Program-made: the position numbers and the translations under genes
The notes under the pieces: generated by a model
Database searches by the model: none
Seen by the model: the letters and a program-made list of their open reading frames with translations, nothing else
What the model was told of the DNA's origin: nothing
Shown here: one piece after another, positions 17,264-23,406 of the stretch
Position numbering within the stretch: position 1 is the stretch's first letter
Layout of the letters: each line of letters opens with the position of its first letter
NCBI RefSeq assembly: GCF_003569765.1
Contig: NZ_QXMG01000003.1
Span: 1 to 64,000, forward strand
Direction of reading: 5' to 3'
Origin: Caldimonas tepidiphila
GTDB lineage: Bacteria; Pseudomonadota; Gammaproteobacteria; Burkholderiales; Burkholderiaceae_C
Length of the DNA stretch: 64,000 nt

Positions 17264-17370
17264 TCGTCCTCTCCCAGCCAAACGTCGATCCAGGCGCCGA
17301 GGAAGATCGCGCCGGCGGTGCACAGCGTCCATTCATAGGGCGCTGCGAGCGTGCGCAGGTAGTCGGCCAT
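17260..17370 (-). CDS. Tiny membrane protein (36 residues)
   Basis: ATG 17370 to TGA 17262-17260. MADYLRTLAAPYEWTLCTAG is followed by a hydrophobic stretch (AIFLGAWIDVWLG) and an acidic end. It overlaps the previous stop by one base (TGATG) and the next start by four (GTGA). Its function is unknown. Gene-dense coupling is the main evidence. Confidence 0.5.
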   Translation of the reverse strand: MADYLRTLAAPYEWTLCTAGAIFLGAWIDVWLGEDE

Positions 17371-17465
17371 CACAACTCCACCCCCATGAGGCGAGCGAGG
17401 CCTTCGGCGAGCGCAACGACGGCGCCGATGACGCCGAAGGCGGTCAGCAGGATCTCGATCAGCAC
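17370..17465 (-). CDS. Tiny membrane protein (31 residues)
   Basis: GTG 17465 to TGA 17372-17370. Nearly the whole product is one hydrophobic helix (VLIEILLTAFGVIGAVVALA). The start lies seven bases inside the end of the Rha gene and the stop overlaps the next ATG. It is the first of three very small membrane proteins in a row. Its function is unknown. Confidence 0.45.
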   Translation of the reverse strand: MLIEILLTAFGVIGAVVALAEGLARLMGVEL

Positions 17466-17989
17466 GCTCGGCCTCCTTCGAACCGATCGAACGGCAGGCG
17501 GGGCTGGATGGCGGCGGCAAGCCGCGTACGCTCGGAGACGATCGCCGGGATCTCGCGCTTGCGCTCAAGCATCAGCTGCGAGCCGATGGACGCGCGCGCC
17601 TTGGAGCCCTGCTCGCGCGCCTCGAGGGCGAGGAACTGCTGCCACAGGCCGAGGTGCTGCTGCTGGAGCTGCTCGGCCATGGTGTTGAAGGCCTCCAGGA
17701 AGGCCCGCTTCCACTGGTTGGCCCGCCGGCCGGTGAAGCCCATGGCCACGAAGGCGAAGCCGTCCTTCGTCAGGCGGTACTCCGGCACCGCGCGGCCGGT
17801 CGGGTCGGTGTATGTGCTGAACGCAAAATTGCGCTCAGTGAAGCTGCGCATCTCCGGATCGGCCAGCAAGGCCCGGATGGCGCGCAGCACATCCGCGTGT
17901 CGCTTGCCAAAGCGCTCCGCGACGATGCGCGAAGTAGTGGTCGGCTCCGCACCCTCGGGGGTGACGAGCAGGGGGGTCCTGAGGTCCAT
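17459..17989 (-). CDS. Rha family phage regulatory protein
   Basis: A 176-residue protein whose N-terminal half carries the Rha domain (TTSRIVAERFGKRHADVLRA, then YRLTKDGFAFVAMGFTGRRA). The C-terminal half is helical and Gln-rich. Rha proteins occur in many temperate phages and interfere with growth in some hosts lacking IHF. The molecular role is unclear. It lies early in the rightward operon, where a regulator of phage development would be expected. Confidence 0.85.
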   Translation of the reverse strand: MDLRTPLLVTPEGAEPTTTSRIVAERFGKRHADVLRAIRALLADPEMRSFTERNFAFSTYTDPTGRAVPEYRLTKDGFAFVAMGFTGRRANQWKRAFLEAFNTMAEQLQQQHLGLWQQFLALEAREQGSKARASIGSQLMLERKREIPAIVSERTRLAAAIQPRLPFDRFEGGRAC

Positions 17990-17992
17990 CGC

Positions 17993-18208
17993 TCAGGCCG
18001 CCCAGTTCGCGTAGAGGCCGGCGTCGCGGAAGCACGAGCCGCAGGGCTCGACCTGGGCAACGGTCGCGACGTGCGCGCAGGTCTCGCAGCGCTGCTCCAC
18101 CTGAACGGGGGATGTGGGCACGGCCTGCTGCGGCGCAGTATTGAATCGGGGAAGATTGCCCTGCGCGTCGAGCGAGGTTGCGGCTTCCGGGGTGGCGTTT
18201 TCGGTCAT
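17993..18208 (-). CDS. Cys-rich small phage protein (71 residues)
   Basis: The product has a flexible N-terminal 40 residues, then CETCAHVATV and PCGSCFRDAG, two CxxC pairs likely to hold zinc. It starts at ATG 18208 and ends three bases before the Rha start. Its function is unknown. It may be a small regulatory or DNA-binding zinc protein. Confidence 0.6.
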   Translation of the reverse strand: MTENATPEAATSLDAQGNLPRFNTAPQQAVPTSPVQVEQRCETCAHVATVAQVEPCGSCFRDAGLYANWAA

Positions 18209-18431
18209 CGTCTAGCTTTCATGTGCCGCGCTCGGCGGCGTTCTTCCTCAAGGTCAGCCGCCTGAACTGCGCGGCCCAAGTTCAAGCCCGGGGTTTTCCC
18301 GGGGCCTCTCCCGTGTTCTTCCCGGCTTCCGCCCAATGCCCGGCTTGGACTTCGGCCTTGTCAGCCCAATGAAGTCCTCCCTTGGGTAAATTCCGTTCGG
18401 GCGCTTTTCCGCAGCGCAGCAAAGACATGCG

Positions 18432-18698
18432 ATGAACGGTTCCGTAGACGATTTCGCGTTGGGTCGTGCGGCTGGCTATCGGGCTGCTTTGCTGGCGCTC
18501 TGGGCGGAACTGCGAGAGATGGACCCTGGGACTCAGAAGCGGCTGATCAAGGCCTGCTTGGCCGGGGTTGAAGAGGAATTGGCCCACTCGCTGCCGAGCA
18601 GACTCATCTCCGAGGACTTCCTGAGCGGGCTTCACACCGTTGCCACCGACGTAGAAGGCATGTCGCGGGCGTCCGCGGAAAGCGAGCCGCCGGGCTGA
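18432..18698 (+). CDS. Hypothetical protein (88 residues), opposite to the rightward operon
   Basis: ATG 18432 encodes an acidic, helical protein (MNGSVDDFALGRAAGYRAAL, then LWAELREMDPGTQKRLIKAC). It looks like a real small soluble protein by composition and lacks the Arg-rich look of antisense frames. It lies in the space between the Cro-like gene and the Cys-rich gene but on the plus strand. There is no clear ribosome binding site. It may be an insertion or a lysogeny-expressed gene. Its function is unknown. Confidence 0.5.
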   Translation: MNGSVDDFALGRAAGYRAALLALWAELREMDPGTQKRLIKACLAGVEEELAHSLPSRLISEDFLSGLHTVATDVEGMSRASAESEPPG

Positions 18699-18718
18699 GT
18701 AGTCGCGCAGAGCATCCA

Positions 18719-19126
18719 TCACGCCCCCTCCCCTGCGTGCACCGCCGCCTCATGCGCGCGGCGCGCTCCCTTGCGACGCTCCTCGCTTCTGCGCTCGCGC
18801 TCCCGCCGGTCCCCACCGCTGCGCTTCTCCGGCATGCGTGCCTGCACCCCCTGCTCAGGGGGAGGCGTGTCGGGGGTGGGCGGGGGGAGGATGGGGGTGG
18901 AGGTGGGCTGGTCACGAAGAACGCCCCAGGGGATGTCCGGCCGCAGTTGCTCGCACGTTACGGGCTCCCCCCGCTTACGGGTGAAGTGCTCAATGCCGGG
19001 GCAGTACTCGGCGGGGACTCGGCCGCGCGCCTTCCACATGCTCGGCGCACTCTGCGCCACGCCCAGGGCGCCCGCCAAAGCGGAGACGCCGCCGGCGATC
19101 TGGATTGCTCTTTCAAGGGGAGTCAT
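18719..19126 (-). CDS. YdaS/Cro-like repressor
   Basis: A 135-residue protein. The first 70 residues (AIQIAGGVSALAGALGVAQS, SMWKARGRVPAEYCPGIEHF) form the YdaS/Cro-type helix-turn-helix. The remainder is Pro-rich then strongly basic (ERERRSEERRKGARR). It is the first gene of the leftward (minus) operon and faces cI across shared operators. That is the Cro position, so it probably represses the lysogeny promoter. The basic tail is unusually long for a Cro protein. Confidence 0.8.
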   Translation of the reverse strand: MTPLERAIQIAGGVSALAGALGVAQSAPSMWKARGRVPAEYCPGIEHFTRKRGEPVTCEQLRPDIPWGVLRDQPTSTPILPPPTPDTPPPEQGVQARMPEKRSGGDRRERERRSEERRKGARRAHEAAVHAGEGA

Positions 19127-19140
19127 GGCAGGCCCGATGC

Positions 19141-19146
19141 GTTATC
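19141..19146 (-). promoter_or_regulatory. Candidate PR -10 element for the Cro-like gene
   Basis: On the minus strand GATAAC directly overlaps operator 19144-19157, in the same geometry as the -10 GATAAT of the opposing promoter at 23755-23760. The matching -35 is poor, so the exact promoter is uncertain. CI bound at the operator would block it. Confidence 0.45.
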
Positions 19147-19157
19147 ACGTTCGTGAT
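19144..19157. promoter_or_regulatory. CI/Cro operator OR1
   Basis: Perfect half-sites ATCACG and CGTGAT around TT. The same 14-mer occurs exactly at 23744-23757 next to the other early promoter. Location in the cI-cro intergenic gap and recurrence at the second promoter identify it as the prophage repressor operator. Confidence 0.82.
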
Positions 19158-19166
19158 TGTGCGGCC

Positions 19167-19180
19167 ACCACGAACGTGGT
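19167..19180. promoter_or_regulatory. CI/Cro operator OR2
   Basis: ACCACG AA CGTGGT, an exact palindrome that keeps the CACG/CGTG core of OR1. Its centre is 23 bases from that of OR1, about two helical turns. It overlaps the expected -35 region of the cI promoter, where a bound repressor could activate cI. Confidence 0.75.
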
Positions 19181-19192
19181 GCAACCCCGCGT

Positions 19193-19210
19193 TCTAATCA
19201 CGGATGTGAA
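19193..19210 (+). promoter_or_regulatory. Candidate cI promoter -10 and degenerate operator OR3
   Basis: TCTAAT at 19193-19198 would place the start of transcription at about 19205, i.e. on the GTG at 19206, giving a leaderless cI mRNA as in lambda. ATCACG GA TGTGAA at 19197-19210 is a weak third operator that covers the start codon and could allow negative autoregulation. Both are inferred from position. Confidence 0.45.
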
Positions 19211-19853
19211 AACATTCCCAGAACGCCTGAAGTGGGCACGAGAACGAAAGAAGTGGAGCCAGGCGGAGCTGGGGAGGCGGGCTGGCCTGTCTCAGGGCGC
19301 CATCGGGAACTACGAGAAGGGCGAGCGCGACGAGCCGCGCAACCTGATCCAGCTTGCCGAGGCCTTGGGGGTCCACCCCAAGTGGCTACTGAAGGGCACT
19401 GGGCCCAGGGATGTTGGAGAGCCTTCTAACGTTGCCCCCGCCGCCATCGGCACCCGCAAGATCCCGCTGATCAGCTATGTCCAGGCCGGCCAGATGGCCG
19501 AGGGCCTCGACTTCGGTGGAGAGCTGGAGTACCTGCTGACTGACCTTGATCTCGGGGAACACGCCTTCGCGCTGGAGATCAAGGGCGACTCGATGCTGCC
19601 GGAGTTCAAGCCGGGCGACCGCATCATCGTGGACCCGGATGTAGCGCCGCTACCGGGGGACTTCGTGGTGGCGAAGAACGGATCCCACGAGGCGACGTTC
19701 AAGAAGTACCGGCCGCGCGGCATCAGCATTACCGGCAAAACCATATTTGAATTGGTTCCGCTGAACGAGGACTACGAATCAATGCGGTCCGACGAGACCC
19801 CGATTTCAATTGTCGGCACCATGGTCGAGCACCGGAAATACCGCCGCAGGTAG
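19206..19853 (+). CDS. CI-like prophage repressor (HTH plus S24 autoprotease)
   Basis: A 215-residue protein. The HTH is at about residues 18-55 (SQAELGRRAGLSQGAIGNYE). An Ala94-Gly95 cleavage site lies in SYVQAGQ. The S24 peptidase has Ser129 in KGDSMLPEF and a Lys at about 166 in HEATFKKY. RecA-stimulated self-cleavage would induce the prophage. GTG 19206 is chosen because it starts the conserved MKTFPERLKWARERKKW block. No ribosome binding site is visible, consistent with leaderless translation. The open frame runs further upstream through the operator and antisense of cro. Confidence 0.9.
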   Translation: MKTFPERLKWARERKKWSQAELGRRAGLSQGAIGNYEKGERDEPRNLIQLAEALGVHPKWLLKGTGPRDVGEPSNVAPAAIGTRKIPLISYVQAGQMAEGLDFGGELEYLLTDLDLGEHAFALEIKGDSMLPEFKPGDRIIVDPDVAPLPGDFVVAKNGSHEATFKKYRPRGISITGKTIFELVPLNEDYESMRSDETPISIVGTMVEHRKYRRR

Positions 19854-19889
19854 AGACCCGAAGCGCGAAATTAATAATATTCAACCCAT

Positions 19890-20204
19890 ATGTTTCCCAA
19901 AAAAATATCGACATCCATATTGCTCTCCATCGCCTCTCTCGCGTTTGCAAATGAGCCCGTCAAAGTAAAGCCGCCAGAACACAAAGTTCTCTCATCTCCT
20001 GGGGGGAGATTCGTATTTGGGCAAGTTTCAGAATACAGGAGAGATCAATATCTACTGGACACACAAACCGGACGACTATGGCGGATGGTGGCGATTCCTG
20101 CGAAAAATCGTGACGGTAGCAACTCCAGCTCAGAAACAATCGATGCCTTGGACTGGGTCCCATTCGTAGAGGGGAGCGGCGAATTCAGCAGGGCTCCTCG
20201 GTAA
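19890..20204 (+). CDS. Secreted small protein, prophage cargo
   Basis: A 104-residue protein with a clear signal peptide (MFPKKISTSILLSIASLAFA, cleavage likely after AFA). The mature part is rich in charged and aromatic residues (FVFGQVSEYRRDQYLLDTQT, GRLWRMVAIP). The gene and its flanks are much AT-richer than the phage core (AATTAATAATATTC just upstream), a sign of recent acquisition. It lies directly after cI on the same strand, so it may be expressed in the lysogen. No family is recognised. Confidence 0.65.
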   Translation: MFPKKISTSILLSIASLAFANEPVKVKPPEHKVLSSPGGRFVFGQVSEYRRDQYLLDTQTGRLWRMVAIPAKNRDGSNSSSETIDALDWVPFVEGSGEFSRAPR

Positions 20205-20238
20205 CCAACACCGCCTAACCTGCCCCGCCATGCCCTCC

Positions 20239-20308
20239 CCGGCTTCAGCGCGGCGAGCAAAGACCCCAATAGCCCCCGGCTTCGGCGCGGCGAGAGCGCA
20301 ATAGCCCC
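20239..20308 (+). repeat. Tandem pair of a 33-38 base repeat
   Basis: Two adjacent units starting CCGGCTTC and ending AATAGCCCC: 20239-20275 (with about five extra bases in the middle) and 20276-20308. A third unit is at 20615-20647. The repeats bracket the 78-residue gene at 20349-20585 and probably mark a recombination seam in the cargo region. Confidence 0.6.
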
Positions 20309-20348
20309 CCCCTGCTCACCGGAACTCAAGCCTCCTCACTGGACCCCC

Positions 20349-20585
20349 ATGACCCCCGACAGCTCAATCATCCAGACAGAGATCCAACTCATCAATGCGA
20401 CGGCCGGCCTGGCAAAAGCGATCGAGGTCCTTACCAAGGACCTGCCGGAGGAGCGCAGGGCCGAGGTTTTCCTGCCCTTGGGAGGCGCGCTCGGCGCCAT
20501 TCAACAGGCCTTGGCGTTGGTGCAGGAGCGGATCAAGCATTTCGAGGACGAGCAGGAATCCTCAAAGGGTGGCCCAACAGGTTAA
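20349..20585 (+). CDS. Hypothetical phage protein (78 residues)
   Basis: ATG 20349. An acidic helical protein (MTPDSSIIQTEIQLINATAG, then GAIQQALALVQERIKHFEDE) likely to form a coiled coil. It lies between copies of the 33-base repeat in the cargo region downstream of cI. I do not recognise it. Confidence 0.55.
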   Translation: MTPDSSIIQTEIQLINATAGLAKAIEVLTKDLPEERRAEVFLPLGGALGAIQQALALVQERIKHFEDEQESSKGGPTG

Positions 20586-20614
20586 GGCTCTCTCTGGCGT
20601 GCTCGCCTGCCCCT

Positions 20615-20647
20615 CCAGCTTCAGCGTGCCGAGGGCGCAACAGCCCC
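20615..20647 (+). repeat. Third copy of the 33-base repeat
   Basis: CCAGCTTC at its start, GAGGGCGCAA in the middle and CAGCCCC at its end match the unit at 20276-20308 at about 26 of 33 positions. It ends exactly where the recognisable remnant of the thermonuclease gene begins. Confidence 0.55.
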
Positions 20648-20959
20648 GACTTCGACGAGCGCAGCCGCCCGCACCTGGCGCAAATGTGCTTCCAGCAGGC
20701 GGCCGAGGTGTGCCAGCAGACGCTGGACCGCTACAGCCGCAGCGTGGCGTGGGCAAGCTGCGATGGAAAAGACGCCAGCACCGAATAGCTGCGCGCCGGC
20801 ATGGTGTGGGCCTACCGGAAGTACCTGACGGATGGGGCGCTGCTCGAGGTCGAAGTCGAGAGTGAGGCACGCGCAGAGCGGCGCGAGCTGGGGGCAGATC
20901 CAGAACCGGTGCCGCCGTGGGAGTGGCGGTCATTGAAGCAACGTCAGCAGGAGCGTTGA
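20648..20959 (+). pseudogene. Thermonuclease (SNase-type) remnant with in-frame stop
   Basis: One frame reads DFDERSRPHLAQMCFQQAAE, then TLDRYSRSVAWASCDGKDAS, a TAG at 20786-20788, then LRAGMVWAYRKYLTDGALLE and the family ending ADPEPVPPWEWR. Staphylococcal-type nucleases carry Gln before the LRAGM motif, so the TAG looks like a CAG-to-TAG nonsense change. The N-terminal part, with the first catalytic Arg, is missing at the repeat copy 20615-20647. The gene is therefore doubly broken. Confidence 0.8.
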
Positions 20960-21418
20960 TTGCAGCACATACCAGAAGCAGAGGCGAGGGCCCTGCTGGC
21001 AGAGCCTCTCATCTGCGAAGACTGCCCTGACTGGGAGCACGAGAAGACGCAGCCGCACTCGCTCTCCACAGAAACTGGATTGGTGGACGCGGACGGGATA
21101 CGGACCGGCCTCCATGTGAAGCTGATCTTCAGTAGGAGCCCGTCCACAGGGATCGTGCGGCACATCTTCACGGTGTACAAGCGGAATCCGTGGGGATTGA
21201 CCAGGGTCTACCAGCTTGAGGTCTCCAAGTGGAAGAAGCATCAGCCCAAGGACAAGCACCAGCTCTCACACGAGCACATCGGCAGGTCACGCACAGAAGG
21301 GGATGCATCTTGGAGCCACTGGACTTACGATGAGATCATCGTCCACTTCTGCCGACAAACAAACATCACTTTCAAGCCGCCCCTCTCACATCCTGAAGAC
21401 TTCAGGCTACGGGGATGA
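20960..21418 (+). CDS. Cargo protein, possible DUF6978 family
   Basis: A 152-residue protein read from TTG 20960 (MQHIPEAEARALLAEPLICE). A Cys pair (CEDC) near residue 20 and the segments VKLIFSRSPSTGIVRHIFTV and HIGRSR are visible. It resembles proteins I recall as DUF6978, which often precede DUF1828 proteins; this recollection is uncertain. The stop overlaps the next ATG by four bases, so the two form one unit. GC content is lower than in the phage core. Its function is unknown, and exclusion of other phages is plausible from position. Confidence 0.6.
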   Translation: MQHIPEAEARALLAEPLICEDCPDWEHEKTQPHSLSTETGLVDADGIRTGLHVKLIFSRSPSTGIVRHIFTVYKRNPWGLTRVYQLEVSKWKKHQPKDKHQLSHEHIGRSRTEGDASWSHWTYDEIIVHFCRQTNITFKPPLSHPEDFRLRG

Positions 21419-22176
21419 ACATCATGATCTGCTCAAGTCTTCCGTCCATCACTGGCCTTGAGTGCCACCCCATCAACGACGATGGGTCCGTGGCCATGAT
21501 AGAGACTGCCTTTTGCTTTGAGGATGGCGATAGCTTTCCTGTTTACGTTCAAAAAATTGGCGGTCAAGTAAGATTTTTTGATGACGGCGGGGTGCTGCTG
21601 CACTTCATGGGGCGGGGTCTGCAATTTGAAAACCATAGGCGGACAAGGTTCATAAAAGCTGCAGGGGAGCCGTTCGGGGTTTCGCTGAACGAAATCGGTG
21701 AGTTCGAAATATGGGCTCCGGCTGATAAAGCGCCAACTGCATTCTCGAACTACATTTCAGCCCTTGTTTCAATCACCTCTTGGGAGAAGCAGCAGGTCGG
21801 CACCCAGATTGACATAGCCCACTTCATAGACGAAGTTGGCTTGTACTTGAGGGCATGGAAGCCTAAGGCAAACTTACGGCCAGAGCCGCAGTACACAGGC
21901 ATCTCTGGCAACACTTACACGCTGGACTTCGACCTAGATGGCAAAGCCGTCGTTGCGATCACTACGCACCCCAATTCTGTTAGCTCTGCGCTCAGGAAGC
22001 TTCTTGACATCAGAAGCTCTCCAGCCAACAGTAAACTTCAAACGCTAGTGGTGCTTGATGATAGATTTGATCAAGAAGCAGCCAAACGGGAATCCTTGGT
22101 GCTTGAATCAGTAGCCAGCGTTCTTCCAATGACTCGGCTGCAAAAGAATGCAGGCTCAAGTCAGAGAGCTCAGTAA
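21415..22176 (+). CDS. DUF1828/DUF1829-type protein, second gene of cargo pair
   Basis: A 253-residue protein. Residues about 30-75 (DGDSFPVYVQKIGGQVRFFD, then GGVLLHFMGRG) match the DUF1828 domain, and the C-terminal 120 residues fit the companion DUF1829 domain (LVVLDDRFDQEAAKRESLV). Base composition is near 50 percent GC, far below the neighbours, pointing to transfer. ATG 21415 overlaps the previous stop. A rho-independent terminator follows. Family function is unknown. Occurrence as a pair downstream of cI recalls rexAB. Confidence 0.7.
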   Translation: MNIMICSSLPSITGLECHPINDDGSVAMIETAFCFEDGDSFPVYVQKIGGQVRFFDDGGVLLHFMGRGLQFENHRRTRFIKAAGEPFGVSLNEIGEFEIWAPADKAPTAFSNYISALVSITSWEKQQVGTQIDIAHFIDEVGLYLRAWKPKANLRPEPQYTGISGNTYTLDFDLDGKAVVAITTHPNSVSSALRKLLDIRSSPANSKLQTLVVLDDRFDQEAAKRESLVLESVASVLPMTRLQKNAGSSQRAQ

Positions 22177-22185
22177 GCGCCAAAA

Positions 22186-22209
22186 GGCCCGCCTCGCGCG
22201 GGCTTTTTT
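22186..22209 (+). terminator. Rho-independent terminator after the cargo pair
   Basis: Stem GCCCGC (22187-22192) and GCGGGC (22198-22203) with a five-base loop, followed by six T residues. It lies ten bases after the DUF1828 gene and ends the lysogeny-side transcription unit. Confidence 0.88.
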
Positions 22210-22241
22210 GCGCCCGGCATCAGGCCAAGGCGCGGTAGCGC

Positions 22242-22484
22242 TCAGCCGCGCGCGACCGTGAGCTGATGCGCGAGCTGCGCGTCACCCCAGTCCTCGCCGT
22301 AGCAGCCGCCGGCAGGCAGAAGCTCCGGCGCGTCGAGGCAGCAGCCGGCATCGAGGTAGGCGGCAGCAATGAGCAACTGCGGCGCGCGGTCGAAGCGCTC
22401 CACCAGTTCGGTGAAGAGTGCGATCCCGAGCGCTACGCTGTCGGAGTGCATCGAGGCGGCGGTGCGAGGGTAGATAGTGCGCAT
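22242..22484 (-). CDS. Hypothetical protein (80 residues)
   Basis: Starts at ATG 22484 (MRTIYPRTAASMHSDSVALG) just after GAGGAGGA. The middle (LFTELVERFDRAPQLLIAAA) is helical and a Cys pair follows (GCCLDA). It is the last gene of the minus-strand group that starts with the toxin-antitoxin pair, 54 bases after the DUF2283 gene. No family is recognised. Confidence 0.5.
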   Translation of the reverse strand: MRTIYPRTAASMHSDSVALGIALFTELVERFDRAPQLLIAAAYLDAGCCLDAPELLPAGGCYGEDWGDAQLAHQLTVARG

Positions 22485-22538
22485 TCCTCCTCATCGGCGC
22501 CCGAATCTCGGACTTGAGGCTCTGCTCCGCGTCTGGCG

Positions 22539-22736
22539 TCAGGCCGCCTCTCGGTGCTCCACGTGCAGCGGCCACGCGCCGCACTTGCGCGCCTCCAGGA
22601 TCACCATCTCCACGACCGAGCCGTCCTCCGCGTAGCTGACGCAGGTGTTCCAGTCCTGCAGGCCCTCGCGCACGATCGGCTTGCTCGACAGCCGCATCAC
22701 CAGCGTGTCGTCGGCCTCAAGGTAGGTGATCCTCAC
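22539..22736 (-). CDS. DUF2283 family protein
   Basis: A 65-residue protein (MRITYLEADDTLVMRLSSKP, then DGSVVEMVILEARK) matching the compact DUF2283/YuzE-type fold. GTG 22736 overlaps the antitoxin stop (GTGA), so it is the coupled third gene of the toxin-antitoxin operon. The family often sits beside toxin genes. Its own role is not established. Confidence 0.7.
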   Translation of the reverse strand: MRITYLEADDTLVMRLSSKPIVREGLQDWNTCVSYAEDGSVVEMVILEARKCGAWPLHVEHREAA

Positions 22737-23035
22737 GAGCGCCCCTCTTGCGTCGCCGGCCGCGCGGCAAGTCGCACGCCAAGCGCGCTCATGACCCGCA
22801 GCATGGTGTCGAAGCGCGGCTTCGCGCCCGGCGTCAGTGCCTTGTAGAGGCTCTCGCGGCCGAGCCCAGCGTCCTGCGCGACCTGGGCCATGCCGCGCGC
22901 CTTGGCGATGTGCCCCACCGCCTCGAGGAATTCGTCAGGGTCGCCATCGGCGAGCACCTGGCTGAGGTACTCGGCCACCGCCTCCTCGCTATCAAGGTAG
23001 CGCGCGATGTCGAAGGGGATGAGCTTCTCTGCCAT
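22733..23035 (-). CDS. Antitoxin with XRE-type HTH (addiction module antidote)
   Basis: A 100-residue protein. The N-terminus (MAEKLIPFDIARYLDSEEAV) and the HTH (ARGMAQVAQDAGLGRESLYK, then ALTPGAKPRFDTMLRV) are diagnostic of the antidote family paired with Gp49/HigB-like toxins. It would neutralise the toxin and, through the HTH, repress the operon with it. Its start is two bases after the toxin stop; the toxin-first order is normal for this family. Confidence 0.85.
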   Translation of the reverse strand: MAEKLIPFDIARYLDSEEAVAEYLSQVLADGDPDEFLEAVGHIAKARGMAQVAQDAGLGRESLYKALTPGAKPRFDTMLRVMSALGVRLAARPATQEGRS

Positions 23036-23037
23036 GA

Positions 23038-23328
23038 CTACAGCTCCTTGGCGATCTGCTTGGCGCGCCGGATATCGCGCTCCTGGCTGACCTTGTCGCC
23101 TCCAGCCAGCACCACGATGACATGGCCGCCGCGCTGCACGAAGTACACGCGGTAGCCTGCCCCCACATCCACGCGCAGCTCGGACACGCCCTCGCCGACC
23201 GCCTTCGCGTCGCCCAGGTTGCCGGCGCGCACCCGGTCAAGCCGCCGAGCGATGGCGATGCGCGCGCGCAGGTCGCGTAAGTCCGCGAGCCAGTCGCTGA
23301 AGCTCTCGGTGAGCTGCACGGTGAACAT
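23038..23328 (-). CDS. RelE/ParE-family toxin
   Basis: A 96-residue protein starting MFTVQLTESFSDWLADLRDL. Typical features are RRLDRVRAGNLGDAKAVGEG, LRVDVGAGYRVYFVQRG and the C-terminal RRAKQIAKEL. Related toxins cut mRNA on ribosomes or block gyrase; which applies here is not visible. ATG 23328 is chosen over an upstream ATG because that extension would run through the palindromic operator at 23338-23353. Confidence 0.85.
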   Translation of the reverse strand: MFTVQLTESFSDWLADLRDLRARIAIARRLDRVRAGNLGDAKAVGEGVSELRVDVGAGYRVYFVQRGGHVIVVLAGGDKVSQERDIRRAKQIAKEL

Positions 23329-23337
23329 TGCCCGATG

Positions 23338-23353
23338 GTATCCGATCGGATAC
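23338..23353. promoter_or_regulatory. Perfect 16-base palindrome, toxin-antitoxin operator
   Basis: GTATCCGATCGGATAC is its own reverse complement and lies ten bases upstream of the toxin start. Another GATAC half-site follows at about 23362. Autoregulation by an HTH antitoxin at such a site is the rule for these modules. Confidence 0.75.
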
Positions 23354-23406
23354 AGGCGATGCGATACCCCCAATGCAATGTGCACATCCCAATGTGCGGC
23401 AGGCCC

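Noticed and set aside
18284-18306. CCCGGG hairpin around GTTTT near 18290
   Set aside because: It is a short palindromic stem with no T run on either strand. It is not convincing as a terminator.
18282-18722. Minus-strand open frame of 146 codons overlapping the stop of the Cro-like gene
   Set aside because: It overlaps the cro stop neatly, but its product has mixed low-complexity composition and no fold signs, and it covers the more protein-like plus-strand frame at 18432-18698. It remains an alternative.
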